Shown: positions 1 to 9,458, numbered from the stretch's first letter. The stretch: DNA of 64,000 nt from Bacteroidaceae bacterium (GCA_017651315.1 JAGCDE010000008.1:1-64000); one strand, 5' to 3'. Made by a program: numbers and translations. The notes: a model not told the origin generated them from the sequence alone.

Positions 1-42
1 ACCCCCTCAAAGTAGCGCGTCTACCAATTCCGCCATCTCTCC
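1..42 (-). tRNA. tRNA-Leu (GAG), 3' part cut by window edge
   Basis: Read on the minus strand, this begins with acceptor GGAGAGA, then the class II D-arm sequence GGCGGAATTGGTAGACGCG also present in the neighbouring tRNA-Leu. The anticodon stem CTACT is followed by loop TTGAGGG, giving anticodon GAG. The variable arm, T arm and 3' acceptor strand lie outside the window. It is the last of three tandem tRNA genes transcribed leftwards. Confidence 0.85.
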
Positions 43-49
43 AGAGAAG

Positions 50-131
50 TGCCCAGAACAGGACTCGAACCTGCACACCTCGCGGCACACGCACCTGAAA
101 CGTGCGCGTCTACCAATTCCGCCACCTGGGC
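50..131 (-). tRNA. tRNA-Leu (CAG)
   Basis: Acceptor GCCCAGG pairs with TCTGGGC, with discriminator A at 50. The anticodon stem CACGT/GCGTG encloses TTCAGGT (anticodon CAG). There is a long class II variable arm, and the T loop reads GGTTCGAGTCC. The length is 82 nt. The 3' CCA is not encoded: the genome reads CTT after the discriminator. It sits 7 nt from the downstream tRNA-Leu and 32 nt from tRNA-Gly, so one transcript is likely. Confidence 0.93.
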
Positions 132-163
132 ATTTCCAAATTGTTCAAAGAGCAATTTCCTTG

Positions 164-236
<73 letters not shown>

Positions 237-431
237 ATTATTTTGCAAATACGCGATTGGCTTTCGCGCCTCGGTATAGAAAATAGATTTTCTCTACTCT
301 CGGCTTGTCGCCAATTGCCGCATTTGAAATGTTCAAAGAACATGCTTTGTTATGAAAGCGGTGCAAAGGTAAGGGTTTTGGTTATATCCGCCAAAGCCAA
401 TTGCAACTTTTTTTGAGGAAGTCTGAACTTT

Positions 432-1739
432 TTATTTTTGGAGGAGACGGTTGATATGTTCCTGCGCGGAGCTGCAGACATCGTCTTCATTCATTGTCAT
501 GCACCTTCGTCCCTCCACGCTAATACGGCCATTGACTATCACCGTATCCACATCGGAAGCGTGGGTGCTGTAAACCAGTTCTGAAACCGGATTGGTGTGC
601 GGATAAAGGTGTGGTTTCTCTATGTTTACGAGCTGGATGTCTGCGAATGCTCCCGGTGAGAGTGTTCCGAGCTCTCCTTCGCGACCGATGGCCTTTGCTC
701 CATTCACGGTAGCCATTTTAAGCGCTGTATATGCAGGTATGGAGCAGGGATCCTTTGTGGCGACTTTCTGGAGCAGTGATGCGGTTCGCATCTCCTCCCA
801 CATATCCAGGTCATTGTTGGATGAAGCCCCGTCAGTACCCAAGCATACGTTCACTCCCGCATCAAGCATTTTCTTGACTGGAGCTATGCCCGATGCCAGC
901 TTCATGTTGCTCTGCGGATTGTGTGCGACCGATACATTACGGGTGGCAAGAATCTCTATGTCCCTATCATCCACCATCACGCAGTGGGCAGCCAGGGTGG
1001 GGGTGTTGAACAGTCCTGCCTTCTCAAAGAATGCCGTGGGACTCATTCCATACCTGGCGAATGCGTCACTGACTTCTGTTTCCGTCTCTGCCAGATGAAC
1101 GTGACTGCCTATACCCAGTTCCCGGGCCAGAGTGATGGAGCGTTGCAGGTTCTTGTCAGACAGAGTATATATGGCATGGGGTCCCATCATCATTGATACC
1201 AGTCTGCTGCCGCTGAATCTGTCACGGACGGCACGCCAGTCTTCCTCAAAATGTTCCATCCTGAAATCCATCGGGCAGGGACTTACCACCGCCCGGATTC
1301 CCGCGCTCTCTGCGGCTTCGGCCACAGCTTCCTCATACGGATACATATCGACGAAGGTGGTCGTACCTCCCAGAAGCATCTCGAGGATGCCGAGTCTTGC
1401 TCCGTCAAAAATCTCCTTATAACCCATCTTGCCTTCGATAGGCCAGATGTGCTCCTGGAGCCATTCCATCAAAGGAACATCATCGGAAATGCCACGTAGC
1501 AGCGCCATTGCCACATGTGTATGTGTATTGATGAAACCGGGCATTACTATCTTGCCTGTGGCATCTATCAGTTTACAGTCATCCTTATGCCTGACGGTGA
1601 ATTCTTCTGCCTTCCTGCTGTCCGCACTGACGAATGCAATCCGTTCACCTTCAATGCCTAAATAACCATTGAAATAGAGTTCCCCGCCCTCCGTGGCGTT
1701 CATGGGCAGTATGATGCCGTTACTGATGAGAATATTCAT
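432..1739 (-). CDS. mtaD: S-adenosylhomocysteine / 5'-methylthioadenosine deaminase (amidohydrolase)
   Basis: A 435-residue metal-dependent amidohydrolase of the MtaD/SsnA type, which deaminates SAH or MTA (and related adenosines) in the cytoplasm. Family marks are the metal ligands HTHVAM (~residue 75), a HLAETETE segment with the catalytic Glu, AHCV (third His) and GTDGASSNN with the metal-binding Asp. Length fits the family. A start 31 codons further upstream is open, but translation from ATG at 1739 (MNILISNG) begins directly at the usual N-terminal strand, so I chose it. It stands alone, ending 195 bp from the tRNA cluster. MTA versus SAH preference cannot be told from sequence. Confidence 0.85.
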   Translation of the reverse strand: MNILISNGIILPMNATEGGELYFNGYLGIEGERIAFVSADSRKAEEFTVRHKDDCKLIDATGKIVMPGFINTHTHVAMALLRGISDDVPLMEWLQEHIWPIEGKMGYKEIFDGARLGILEMLLGGTTTFVDMYPYEEAVAEAAESAGIRAVVSPCPMDFRMEHFEEDWRAVRDRFSGSRLVSMMMGPHAIYTLSDKNLQRSITLARELGIGSHVHLAETETEVSDAFARYGMSPTAFFEKAGLFNTPTLAAHCVMVDDRDIEILATRNVSVAHNPQSNMKLASGIAPVKKMLDAGVNVCLGTDGASSNNDLDMWEEMRTASLLQKVATKDPCSIPAYTALKMATVNGAKAIGREGELGTLSPGAFADIQLVNIEKPHLYPHTNPVSELVYSTHASDVDTVIVNGRISVEGRRCMTMNEDDVCSSAQEHINRLLQK

Positions 1740-1914
1740 ATCGGTGTGTATGTGTCCGCAAAAATAGTAAAACATCCGGTTCTGGAATATGTCTTGATAG
1801 GTTTCCAGAAGAAAATCATGGAAACAAATCAAAAAGATTCTAAATGGGTGAAAAAAAGAAACGTGCTTCCTGTCATATCATCAGGAGCACGTTTCTTCCG
1901 GATATCTATCAGGT

Positions 1915-3057
1915 TTATCTGATATTCTTGCGGTCAAAAGTCCAGCCTGCCATCTTGCCTACGCCGGGCTCGTTTCCGGTGAACATTGTGCCGGATTCCT
2001 TGTCGTTCTTGAGCCACCAGTTGAGCCATGCTGTCGCCACCTTTGCGTAATCACCGCCATGTGGCTGCATGTATGTGCCACCGTGTCCTATGCCGTCCAG
2101 ATTGCAGATGAATGCCGGCATTGTGCCGGACAGCTGCTTGAAGTCATCGGTTCCGTTCTCGTATGCGATATCGGTGGGACCGCCCAGAATCCAGATGACA
2201 GATTTCTGCTTCATCTTGGTGTTCAGGCTGGCCTTGTCGTCACCTCCGTTGAAGAAACCGCTGTTCATGACCAGAATGGTCTTTATGCGGGCGTCTTCCA
2301 TCATGTGGAGAGCCTGCAGACCGCCGCATGACATACCTGCTGCGGCAATATTGTCAACATCAAGCTTACCGTAGTAGGGGCTGTTCCTGTCGGCATTCTG
2401 GGCGATAGCCCATTCCAGAGCCTGCTTCAGGCCTGCGGGGTCACCCATGGACATGCCGCCGCCACCCATCTGTGGCATACCGCCGCCCATTCCACCTGGC
2501 ATACCTCCACCTTGGAATCCACCGCCTTGAGGACGCTGACCCTGCTGTCCGGCTTGTCCCTGAGGACGCTGACCCTGAGGACGCTGCGGAGCACCTTGGG
2601 CACCTTGGGGAGCACCTTGTGGACGCTGTCCGCCCATCTGAGGCATTCCGCCCTGGGGCATACCTCCGCCGGGAAAACCGCCACCTTGTCCCATGCGTGG
2701 GACATCACCGGTCTGGCCGGGACGCGGACCTTCCAGCTGCTGATAGTTGCTGGGACCTATTGCTACAATCAGATAACCCTGTGAAGCCACTTCGTTAAGG
2801 AAATTGATGTGACCGCTGGGTGAGTTGGCGCAACCGCCGTTACCCCATACCAGCACGGGCATGAGATTATCCTTGCCGAACTTGCTGAGATCCTGCGGGC
2901 GGAAAACAGTGTGGGTCGTGAGGGTTGGTTCTTCCATCATGATGGCCTTGTAGGGACCGGTACCGCCTTCCTCTACAATTCTTGAATTCTGTGCCGTTAC
3001 AGGCACTGCCGCCATTGCCATCAGGCCAACGGCTGTACAGATCAGATACTTTTTCAT
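1915..3057 (-). CDS. secreted alpha/beta hydrolase with Gly/Pro/Gln-rich insert
   Basis: A 380-residue protein with a clear signal peptide (MKKYLICTAVGLMAMAAVPVTAQ). The N-terminal part has the hydrolase start VLVWGNGGC (oxyanion-hole region) and ends near IVAIGPSNY. After a long insert the fold resumes with the nucleophile elbow GMSCGG (GxSxG), then ILGGPTDIAYENG (likely acid) and GIGHGGTY (likely catalytic His). The insert, roughly residues 115-210, is almost only G, P, Q, M, R, A, with repeats such as PQGG, RPQG and GGGMPQMGG. Substrate is unknown; lipase, PHB-depolymerase-like or dienelactone-type esterases are all possible. The inverted-repeat element at 3108 lies just upstream and may carry or affect its promoter. 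Confidence 0.75.
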   Translation of the reverse strand: MKKYLICTAVGLMAMAAVPVTAQNSRIVEEGGTGPYKAIMMEEPTLTTHTVFRPQDLSKFGKDNLMPVLVWGNGGCANSPSGHINFLNEVASQGYLIVAIGPSNYQQLEGPRPGQTGDVPRMGQGGGFPGGGMPQGGMPQMGGQRPQGAPQGAQGAPQRPQGQRPQGQAGQQGQRPQGGGFQGGGMPGGMGGGMPQMGGGGMSMGDPAGLKQALEWAIAQNADRNSPYYGKLDVDNIAAAGMSCGGLQALHMMEDARIKTILVMNSGFFNGGDDKASLNTKMKQKSVIWILGGPTDIAYENGTDDFKQLSGTMPAFICNLDGIGHGGTYMQPHGGDYAKVATAWLNWWLKNDKESGTMFTGNEPGVGKMAGWTFDRKNIR

Positions 3058-3107
3058 ATTTATTGGTTTATTAGGTTATTTGGCCCTAAAGTTATCTCTT
3101 TTCTGTT

Positions 3108-3261
3108 AGAATATGTTTATTTTTGTTCCATAAATTTCATATTGCCTCTTTATCTCTGTCTTCATCGTTCCTCTTATTCTATTCCGATGCCCAGCCTATA
3201 ATCAAGCATAACTTAAAAACAGCCGATAATCAACTTTATGGAACATATCAAAACAGATTCT
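3108..3261. repeat. MITE-like element, copy C (154 bp)
   Basis: The left end AGAATATGTTTATTTTTGTT (continuing CCATAAA) and the right end are inverted copies; the right end read in reverse is AGAATCTGTTTTGATATGTT followed by CCATAAA. The left ~85 bp also align with copies at 11502 and 36812, sharing TCCATAAAT, a CTCTTT run and TTTCATCGTTG-like sequence. The right end runs into the next gene. No open reading frame is seen inside, as expected for a non-autonomous element. Confidence 0.65.
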
Positions 3262-3933
3262 TATACGCAGATTGAGATGATACATAACAGCGCCGAGATG
3301 GTGGACCTGATAGGGCGCATCGGATTCCTGCCGCTTCTGGACAGTGGAATCCAAGGTTTTTGTGCCGAAGATATTGTCGATGAGGATTGCCGGTACGTGG
3401 TATATGCCGATGGAGGATGGGACTGGCCATTGTGGAAATGGAAAGGTGAGATCATTACGGACGGCGGTCATATTTACGGTAAGTTCTTTAACGGCAAGGC
3501 AGGATTCATAAGCCGGAAGTGGTGGCCCGATTTCTGTAACTACAGACGCAGCGTACACCCCAAACCCCAGGAAGGAAGCATTGAGGATACGATTCTGACA
3601 ATTCTCAGGGAGCACGGCAGCCTGATTACACGTGATCTGCGTGCCCTGTGCGGATTTGACGGGCCAAAGATGAGAAGCCGTTTTGACGGTTATGTAACCC
3701 GCCTTCAAATGGCAACACGCATTGTAACAGAGGATTTTGTTTACCCTCGCGATAGGCATGGAAGCGAGTACGGATGGGGGTGGTCATTGCTTACAACCCC
3801 TGAGCAGCTTTACGACCATGAAGAATTCCGATGCGACCGCACACCCCGGGAATCCTTCAGCCTCATTATAAAACAATTGCAATCCGTCTGTCCCGATGCC
3901 GCCGATTCACAGCTTCAGAAACTGATTAAGTGA
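3238..3933 (+). CDS. AlkZ-related winged-helix protein (tentative)
   Basis: A 231-residue soluble protein. Residues ~50-110 are rich in aromatics (YADGGWDWPLWKWKGE, then FISRKWWPDFCNYRR), and residues ~118-175 look like a winged helix (ILREHGSLITRDLRALCGF, then a basic helix KMRSRFDGYVTRLQ). I recall this layout from proteins annotated as AlkZ/YcaQ-related, which are DNA-binding and sometimes glycosylases; the assignment is from memory. The first codons (MEHIKTDS) are encoded by the inverted repeat of the MITE-like element, so the native start may be M14 (3277) or M21. An imperfect inverted repeat CTTCAGAA...TTCTGAAG (3912-3966) spans the stop and may terminate transcription. Confidence 0.55.
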   Translation: MEHIKTDSYTQIEMIHNSAEMVDLIGRIGFLPLLDSGIQGFCAEDIVDEDCRYVVYADGGWDWPLWKWKGEIITDGGHIYGKFFNGKAGFISRKWWPDFCNYRRSVHPKPQEGSIEDTILTILREHGSLITRDLRALCGFDGPKMRSRFDGYVTRLQMATRIVTEDFVYPRDRHGSEYGWGWSLLTTPEQLYDHEEFRCDRTPRESFSLIIKQLQSVCPDAADSQLQKLIK

Positions 3934-4019
3934 TGTCAGTGGAAACGGTAAAAACAGATTCTGAAGATCGTCAGGCAGACAGGTCACCTCCATAGGGTCC
4001 AAAAGTATGGAAAACTATA

Positions 4020-7000
4020 CTATATGATTTCTACAGTGCTGCATGACGTTGTGCCTTCCTGCTTTACCAATATCTGAGTGGAGATGCTCTCCTTGACATC
4101 GCGCAGATGGCTTATGATACCCACATGCCGTCCGGCGTGTCCGTGAAGCGTGCGCAGGGTATTGATTGCATTTGTCAGCGGAGTGCCGCTCAGTGTGCCG
4201 AATCCTTCATCAATGAACAATGTATCTACAGCCAGGCTCTGGCCTACATCGGCAAGAGCCAGCGCCAGTGCCAGTGATACAAGGAATCCTTCACCGCCGC
4301 TAAGAGAATCGGTACTGCGGGTGGCGTATCCCTGATAAGAGTCCTCGACCGACAGGTAGAGCCTCTCCGGGACTGACAGCAGCTTGTATCGCGGAGCCAG
4401 TTTCTTAAGGTACTGATTGGCTGAATCCAGCAGACTGTCCATGAGATAGCATTGCGCTATTATCATGAATTTCCTGCCGTCGGCGCTGCCTATCAGCGAG
4501 TTGAGAACCTGCCAGCGTGCGTATTCCTGCGATGCTTCCCTGGCTTTCTTCTCCTTCTCGCCCAGTTGTTTTTTCTTATCCTTGTCATCCTCCAACGCCT
4601 TTTTGTCAACACCCAGATCCTGTCTCATCCTGTTTATCCGTTCAGTCTGTTGCTCTATACTTGCGTTTAGGGAATCAAGGGTGTCATCGGCTGACAGTTC
4701 AGGCTTTATGCCGTTATGCTTTTTTATTCTTTCAGATACATTCTCCAGCTCGCTCTTTTTACCGTTAACCTTATCATCGGTATCTTTTACGGTCTTTTCC
4801 ATTGCAGACACCTGCTGGAGTGAGTACCTGTTCAGCTCATTCAGCCTCTCCATGCTGATACCGCGGTTCTGGTCCAGGAAAGCGTCAATCACCGTTTTTT
4901 TATCAGTCAGTGTCTTCTCATTCTGCTCTTTCAGGGTTGCCGTCGTCCTGGCGCTGGTGGTAATGGCAATCATCTTGTTCAGCAGATTGTCTGTCCTCTT
5001 GATTTCACCCATTCTGACGCCATTAAGCTGAGGCAGTGAAGCGGTTGCCTGTTCCTGGCTGCCTTTTACATCTTTCAGAGACTGTTCAAGTGTGCCCATC
5101 TCCTGAACAAGTATCTTATACTCCTGGGTCTTGGCGTCATACAGGGATGCGTCTTGTTTAAGTTTCGCGGCATATCCTTTGGGGTCCTTCTCCCAAACGT
5201 CACGCTCCAGATATCCGGAAACAACACCCTGGGCTGTCTCTATCTGTTCCCTATATGTTTTGATGTTGTTTGCTGATGTGCTTATAACTGTTTCCGCATT
5301 CTGGACACTCTCCTTCTTTGCGTCGAAATCAGCAGTCAGTTTATCATTGATGTTGTTTTGCAAAGCGGAATGAGCCTTACGCATTTCCTTAAGCTTATCC
5401 TCCTTTTCCTTTCCCTCCTTTATTTGCAGTTCCAGTACGCGTAAACGTTCCGCTGCATTTACAGTAATATCATTCAATCTGTCATAAAGGTCCGATGGAA
5501 TAATGTCCGTCACATCCTCCGGGATGACAATGCCAAACCCGGCAACTGCCGAGCGCACCCTTCCTGCTGAGCGTGATACAGACGTATCGTTTCTGATGGC
5601 ACTGTCATTCTTGGCAAAAACCTCCTTAAGGCCATCAATCTCCGCTTTTAATTGATTATGCTCCTTTACTAGCATTTTATGCTTCTTGTCGGCCTCTTCA
5701 TAACTGTCCCTGGCTTTCCGCACCAGATCGGACAGTATCTCCTCATGCGGCAGTTCTTGGCTAATGGTCTGTCCGCAAACAGGGCATTTATCTCCCTCGT
5801 TGAGATTGCGTCGTGCTTCGCGGGCCCAGTCGTCAATGGTAATCAGCTGCTTTTTATAGACATCTTCAAGTGTTTCGGCAGTAACTTTTGCGTTGTTTAT
5901 AGGCAACTCTTGGGCATCATACAGCTTTTGCTTATCCAGAATATCCTGATGCATTCCGTCGTGCTTTTTAATGCGCTCTTTCAATGTATTGATATCCTGC
6001 TGCCATTGGTCAATATAACTCTTTGCAGTGCTCACCCTGTCGGGAATTGCCGCAACTCCGGTCCTCTGGTCACGCAAATCCTGCAGATGCAGGCCATCAA
6101 CCTCTTTCTGGAGTCTTTCAATGTCTCCGCCCAGTTTCCTCAGCTCTATCTGAGCCTGTGTCAGAGCCTCTTGAGCCTTTTTCATTTCCGGTTCAAGCTT
6201 TTCACGGATAAGAATCTCCTGTGCCTTGATTGTAGCGTTCTCCTGCTCTGTCTTAAGGTTGTATTCGCCTATATGTTCCAGATTGACCGTCAGGGTTTGT
6301 GAATGGGCGTAAACCTTTTCATGGGCGGAACGTTCATCAATCCACTCCTTGAGTTCTGCTGCCTTCCTGCTGCTCTCCTCCAGTTTCAGCCTGTTGAATT
6401 CCAGGGCACCCAGCAGTTCTGAGTAGTTGTCTGATATACTTGCGATTTCTTTGTTCTGGCGTTCAATTTCCAGGGAGGCTTTCTCCAATGCTGATATGTC
6501 TGCACGAACCTGGATTGTAGAGCGCCAGTCATGTATGTCGGCACTCTGTTTCCTGTATTCCTGAGTCTGGGTGGCTTGGACGGCTTTGTCAAGAGCCTGG
6601 GATATGTCTTTTTTTTCGGCCTCAAGGTCATTGCCGGTCTTTATCCAGTCCCTTCTGACGGTCTTGTCCCGGATCTCTTTATCAATAGTTCCGATCTCCT
6701 TCTCCAGCGTATCGATACGTCCTGTCAGCTCCTGGAGCTGTTCCTCATTCAGTCCGTTGTCCTGTGCCGCCTTCTGTGCCTTGTCCATAAGTCTCTTCTT
6801 TGCGGCACAAATCTCATGGACACGCTGGCCTATCCTGGTGTATTCCGAGAAATCGGCAATCTTTTCCAGAATCTCGGCCTTCTTGTCTTCATCGCTCTTC
6901 AGGAACTCGGTGAATTCGCCCTGGGCAAGCATGGTCGTGCGGCAAAACTGTGCAAAATCCAGCCCCACCGCATTGCTTACTGCCTGTTCCACATCATCGG

Positions 7001-7436
7001 TTTTGTCTCCTCTTCCGGTGAAGGTCTTTTTCCTGGTTATGTTTTCAATGCTCCATTCCACTGGATCCATTGCACTGGTGGGCTTTTTCCTGACGCCGCG
7101 CTGCACAGACCAGTGCGCCAGATACTCACAACCGTCTATACCTGTGAAATAGAGCTTGACATAGGCCCATCCGGTATCACGTCGCATCAGCTGGCGGGGG
7201 TCGTCAAGGGTAAGGTTGTCAGAATTGTTCTGGACCTTCCTGTTGTATCCCTTGTTCAGTCGCGGTGTGGTGTTGAACAGAGCCAGGCAGATGGAGTCCA
7301 GGATGGTGGTTTTGCCGGCTCCTGTTTCGCCTGTGATAAGAAAAACATCGCTGTTCTTGAGCGGAGATTGGGTAAAGTCAATGGTTGCGTCCTCTATGGA
7401 TGCAATGTTATGTATCTCAAGTTTCTGTATCTTCAT
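4020..7436 (-). CDS. sbcC: SbcC nuclease subunit (SMC-like ATPase)
   Basis: A 1138-residue Rad50/SbcC homologue that with SbcD cleaves hairpins and double-strand DNA ends. The N-terminal ATPase half has Walker A GETGAGKTTILDS (~residue 36). Long coiled coils surround a zinc hook CPVCGQ near residue 550. The C-terminal half has signature LSGGEGFLVSLALALALA and Walker B TLFIDEGFGTL. Length fits the family (about 1000-1150). It lies 4 bp after sbcD on the same strand, so the two are co-transcribed. Confidence 0.95.
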   Translation of the reverse strand: MKIQKLEIHNIASIEDATIDFTQSPLKNSDVFLITGETGAGKTTILDSICLALFNTTPRLNKGYNRKVQNNSDNLTLDDPRQLMRRDTGWAYVKLYFTGIDGCEYLAHWSVQRGVRKKPTSAMDPVEWSIENITRKKTFTGRGDKTDDVEQAVSNAVGLDFAQFCRTTMLAQGEFTEFLKSDEDKKAEILEKIADFSEYTRIGQRVHEICAAKKRLMDKAQKAAQDNGLNEEQLQELTGRIDTLEKEIGTIDKEIRDKTVRRDWIKTGNDLEAEKKDISQALDKAVQATQTQEYRKQSADIHDWRSTIQVRADISALEKASLEIERQNKEIASISDNYSELLGALEFNRLKLEESSRKAAELKEWIDERSAHEKVYAHSQTLTVNLEHIGEYNLKTEQENATIKAQEILIREKLEPEMKKAQEALTQAQIELRKLGGDIERLQKEVDGLHLQDLRDQRTGVAAIPDRVSTAKSYIDQWQQDINTLKERIKKHDGMHQDILDKQKLYDAQELPINNAKVTAETLEDVYKKQLITIDDWAREARRNLNEGDKCPVCGQTISQELPHEEILSDLVRKARDSYEEADKKHKMLVKEHNQLKAEIDGLKEVFAKNDSAIRNDTSVSRSAGRVRSAVAGFGIVIPEDVTDIIPSDLYDRLNDITVNAAERLRVLELQIKEGKEKEDKLKEMRKAHSALQNNINDKLTADFDAKKESVQNAETVISTSANNIKTYREQIETAQGVVSGYLERDVWEKDPKGYAAKLKQDASLYDAKTQEYKILVQEMGTLEQSLKDVKGSQEQATASLPQLNGVRMGEIKRTDNLLNKMIAITTSARTTATLKEQNEKTLTDKKTVIDAFLDQNRGISMERLNELNRYSLQQVSAMEKTVKDTDDKVNGKKSELENVSERIKKHNGIKPELSADDTLDSLNASIEQQTERINRMRQDLGVDKKALEDDKDKKKQLGEKEKKAREASQEYARWQVLNSLIGSADGRKFMIIAQCYLMDSLLDSANQYLKKLAPRYKLLSVPERLYLSVEDSYQGYATRSTDSLSGGEGFLVSLALALALADVGQSLAVDTLFIDEGFGTLSGTPLTNAINTLRTLHGHAGRHVGIISHLRDVKESISTQILVKQEGTTSCSTVEII

Positions 7437-7440
7437 GTCA

Positions 7441-8646
7441 TCAGTCGTTGTCTTTTGTTACATCGGGATATTCATCAGGGAACTCCAGCAGGCTGTCCTT
7501 GACAATCTGGAAAAGCTCCTTAAGATCATCGGAAAAATCCATGCCTTTCGATTCCGCCCACATTCTGAGTACCTCCGACTGCTCCAGTTCCTTGAACTCC
7601 ATGGTGGTGAGTGATTGCTGTCCGGCGCTTTCATTCTTTTCCTTTCGGGTAGGATTTATAAGGCAGATTCTGCACTTCTTGGCGCCGGCAATAAGTCTGG
7701 CTTGATCAAGGGAACCTGCTTTCAGGCTCTTTTCGATCTCTACGTTCAGGCGCAGGTATGCAGGGATATCATCGGGGAAATTCTTCAGTTCATCCAGTAC
7801 ATTGTCCCAGTTGTCATAACCGTCGGCGGGAATGTTTACAAGAGGACGGATGTTGTCTATGTCAACAGGCGTAATTGTCACAGGACCGCCGTGCTTCTGG
7901 CAGCTTACTGAGGTAACTCCATGTCTGTTCCCGGAGTATGACTCGTCAAAACTAACGGCAATGGGTGTGCCGCAATACCGCACATTGCCTTTGGCGCCTA
8001 AAGTCTGCTCCTTATGGATGTGACCAAGGGCAACATAATCATAGTCGTCACCAAAGATGTCAATCTCCTGGCAGGGTACTCCGCCGATGTTGTCATCGGT
8101 TGACTGGTCATGTCCGCGGTAATCGGTCTTGAACAGAGCCAGGTGTCCCATGACAAATACCGGCAGCTGCTCTTGGGCATTACGTTCGGCAACCATCCTC
8201 GTCAGACGCTTGAAAACATCATCCGGCATGAACCGGCCAAAAGCAAACGGGACAGCTATGATATAACCCTTGCCCTCTATCTTGAATATGTAGTCTTCAA
8301 GGTCGCTATCACGCAGAATGCTGCCTATCATGTGAACCCCAAGCGCCTGCCAGGGGGTCTGGAAAATCATGTGACGGCTGCCGCTGTCATGATTGCCGGC
8401 TATGCAGAATATCTGCATCCCGGGGCAAGCATCATGTATGCTGACAATGGAATCGGCAAACATTTTCTGAACGGTAGCCGATGGCTGGGTGGTGTCATAG
8501 ACATCGCCGGCTATCAGCAATGCGTCAGGTTGCTCATTCCTGACAATCTCAATTATCTGGTCCAGCATGCTTTGCTGCTCCTCCTCGCGGGAATAGTTGT
8601 ACAGGACATGCCCCAGATGCCAGTCGCTGGTGTGTAATATCTTCAT
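7441..8646 (-). CDS. sbcD: SbcD exonuclease subunit (metallophosphatase)
   Basis: A 401-residue Mre11/SbcD calcineurin-like nuclease. Metal-binding motifs follow in order: TSDWHLGH (residue ~6), GDVYDT (~48), GNHDSG (~84), a conserved His in VMGHLALF, and GHIHKEQ (~205), which is the full set for Mn-dependent phosphoesterases. The C-terminal capping domain (~270-401) is less conserved. First gene of the sbcDC pair; the 151 bp upstream are shared with the divergent gene at 8798. Confidence 0.95.
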   Translation of the reverse strand: MKILHTSDWHLGHVLYNYSREEEQQSMLDQIIEIVRNEQPDALLIAGDVYDTTQPSATVQKMFADSIVSIHDACPGMQIFCIAGNHDSGSRHMIFQTPWQALGVHMIGSILRDSDLEDYIFKIEGKGYIIAVPFAFGRFMPDDVFKRLTRMVAERNAQEQLPVFVMGHLALFKTDYRGHDQSTDDNIGGVPCQEIDIFGDDYDYVALGHIHKEQTLGAKGNVRYCGTPIAVSFDESYSGNRHGVTSVSCQKHGGPVTITPVDIDNIRPLVNIPADGYDNWDNVLDELKNFPDDIPAYLRLNVEIEKSLKAGSLDQARLIAGAKKCRICLINPTRKEKNESAGQQSLTTMEFKELEQSEVLRMWAESKGMDFSDDLKELFQIVKDSLLEFPDEYPDVTKDND

Positions 8647-8785
8647 ACCTTACTGTTGATTCAAGCAAAACTAATAAAAAACTCATTACCTGGTCTCATT
8701 AGTTTATACTTTGTTTTGACTCATTTCTTTCAGCGCAAAAGTAAAATGGTACAATTGGTGCCTGACCTATTCTGTACTATTTTTA

Positions 8786-8793
8786 TATATTTG
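8786..8793 (+). promoter_or_regulatory. Bacteroidetes-type -7 box upstream of the flavin reductase-like gene
   Basis: TATATTTG matches the TAnnTTTG -7 consensus of the Bacteroides primary sigma factor, but it lies only 5 bp before the ATG at 8798. If used, the transcript would be nearly leaderless. A TTGGTG that could act as the -33 element lies near 8755. Called by consensus match only. Confidence 0.45.
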
Positions 8794-8797
8794 CGGA

Positions 8798-9415
8798 ATG
8801 AAAGTATTATTGATAAACGGAAGCCCCAAGGAGCATGGAAATACGTTCCAGGCGCTCAGCGAGGTGGCCGATACACTCAACGCCGAGGGTGTTGAGACCG
8901 GGATTGTGAGCATCGGCAAAGAGGCTATCCACGGTTGCATTGCCTGTGGATGGTGCGGTAAGAATGGCCGATGCACGTACAATGACGAACTGTACTACAA
9001 GATATGGAGGACAGTGCAAGACGGCATTGACGGGCTTGTGGTAGGATCACCAGTCTATTATGGGGGGCCTAACGGTTCACTTTGCGCTTTGCTGGACCGG
9101 GTGTTCTATACCTTGAGCCAGCAGTTGCAGTACAAACCGGCTGCCAGCGTGGTGGTTTGCCGTCGTGGTGGTGCATCGGCAGCTTTTGACAGGCTGAACA
9201 AATACTTTACTATGACCAATATGCCTGTGGTCAGTTCGCAGTACTGGAACATGGTTTACGGCCAGACTCCCGGACAGGTAAAGCTGGATGAAGAGGGTAT
9301 GCAGACAATGCGGACACTGGGCCGCAATATGGCCTGGATGATCAAGAAGCTGAATGTAGCCCAAGACGGACATCCCGAAAAAGAGCCACCGCTCAGGACC
9401 AATTTCATCAGATAG
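8798..9415 (+). CDS. NAD(P)H-dependent FMN reductase / flavodoxin-fold protein
   Basis: A 205-residue flavodoxin-like protein. It opens with the FMN phosphate loop LLINGSPKEHGNT, has CIACGWCGKNGRC (cysteines as in iron-sulfur flavoproteins, residues ~48-60) and GSPVYYGGPNGSLCALLDR, the isoalloxazine-side motif. It probably transfers electrons from NAD(P)H to FMN or small acceptors in the cytoplasm; the acceptor is unknown. The gene at 12163 has the same fold. It is followed within 6 bp by a palindromic repeat acting as a likely terminator. Confidence 0.8.
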   Translation: MKVLLINGSPKEHGNTFQALSEVADTLNAEGVETGIVSIGKEAIHGCIACGWCGKNGRCTYNDELYYKIWRTVQDGIDGLVVGSPVYYGGPNGSLCALLDRVFYTLSQQLQYKPAASVVVCRRGGASAAFDRLNKYFTMTNMPVVSSQYWNMVYGQTPGQVKLDEEGMQTMRTLGRNMAWMIKKLNVAQDGHPEKEPPLRTNFIR

Positions 9416-9420
9416 TACAA

Positions 9421-9458
9421 AAATGACACAAAGGGGGCAGTCCCCAATTGTATCATTT
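9421..9458. repeat. GGGG/CCCC palindromic repeat, copy 1 (terminator-like)
   Basis: Inverted repeat with arms AAATGA/TCATTT outside and GGGG...CCCC inside, separated by CAAA/TTG. It lies between the convergent ends of the 8798 and 9453 genes and overlaps the latter's stop codon, so it can serve both as a terminator. It belongs to a family repeated throughout the window. Confidence 0.7.

Noticed and set aside
1740..1832. N-terminal extension of the deaminase
   Set aside because: The extra 31 residues (rich in Phe and Tyr) precede the conserved N-terminal strand and have no family counterpart that I know.
2480..2720. Repeated short GC-rich units that could suggest a CRISPR array or minisatellite
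   Set aside because: They encode an in-frame Gly/Pro/Gln-rich segment of the hydrolase, with no spacers or constant repeat length.
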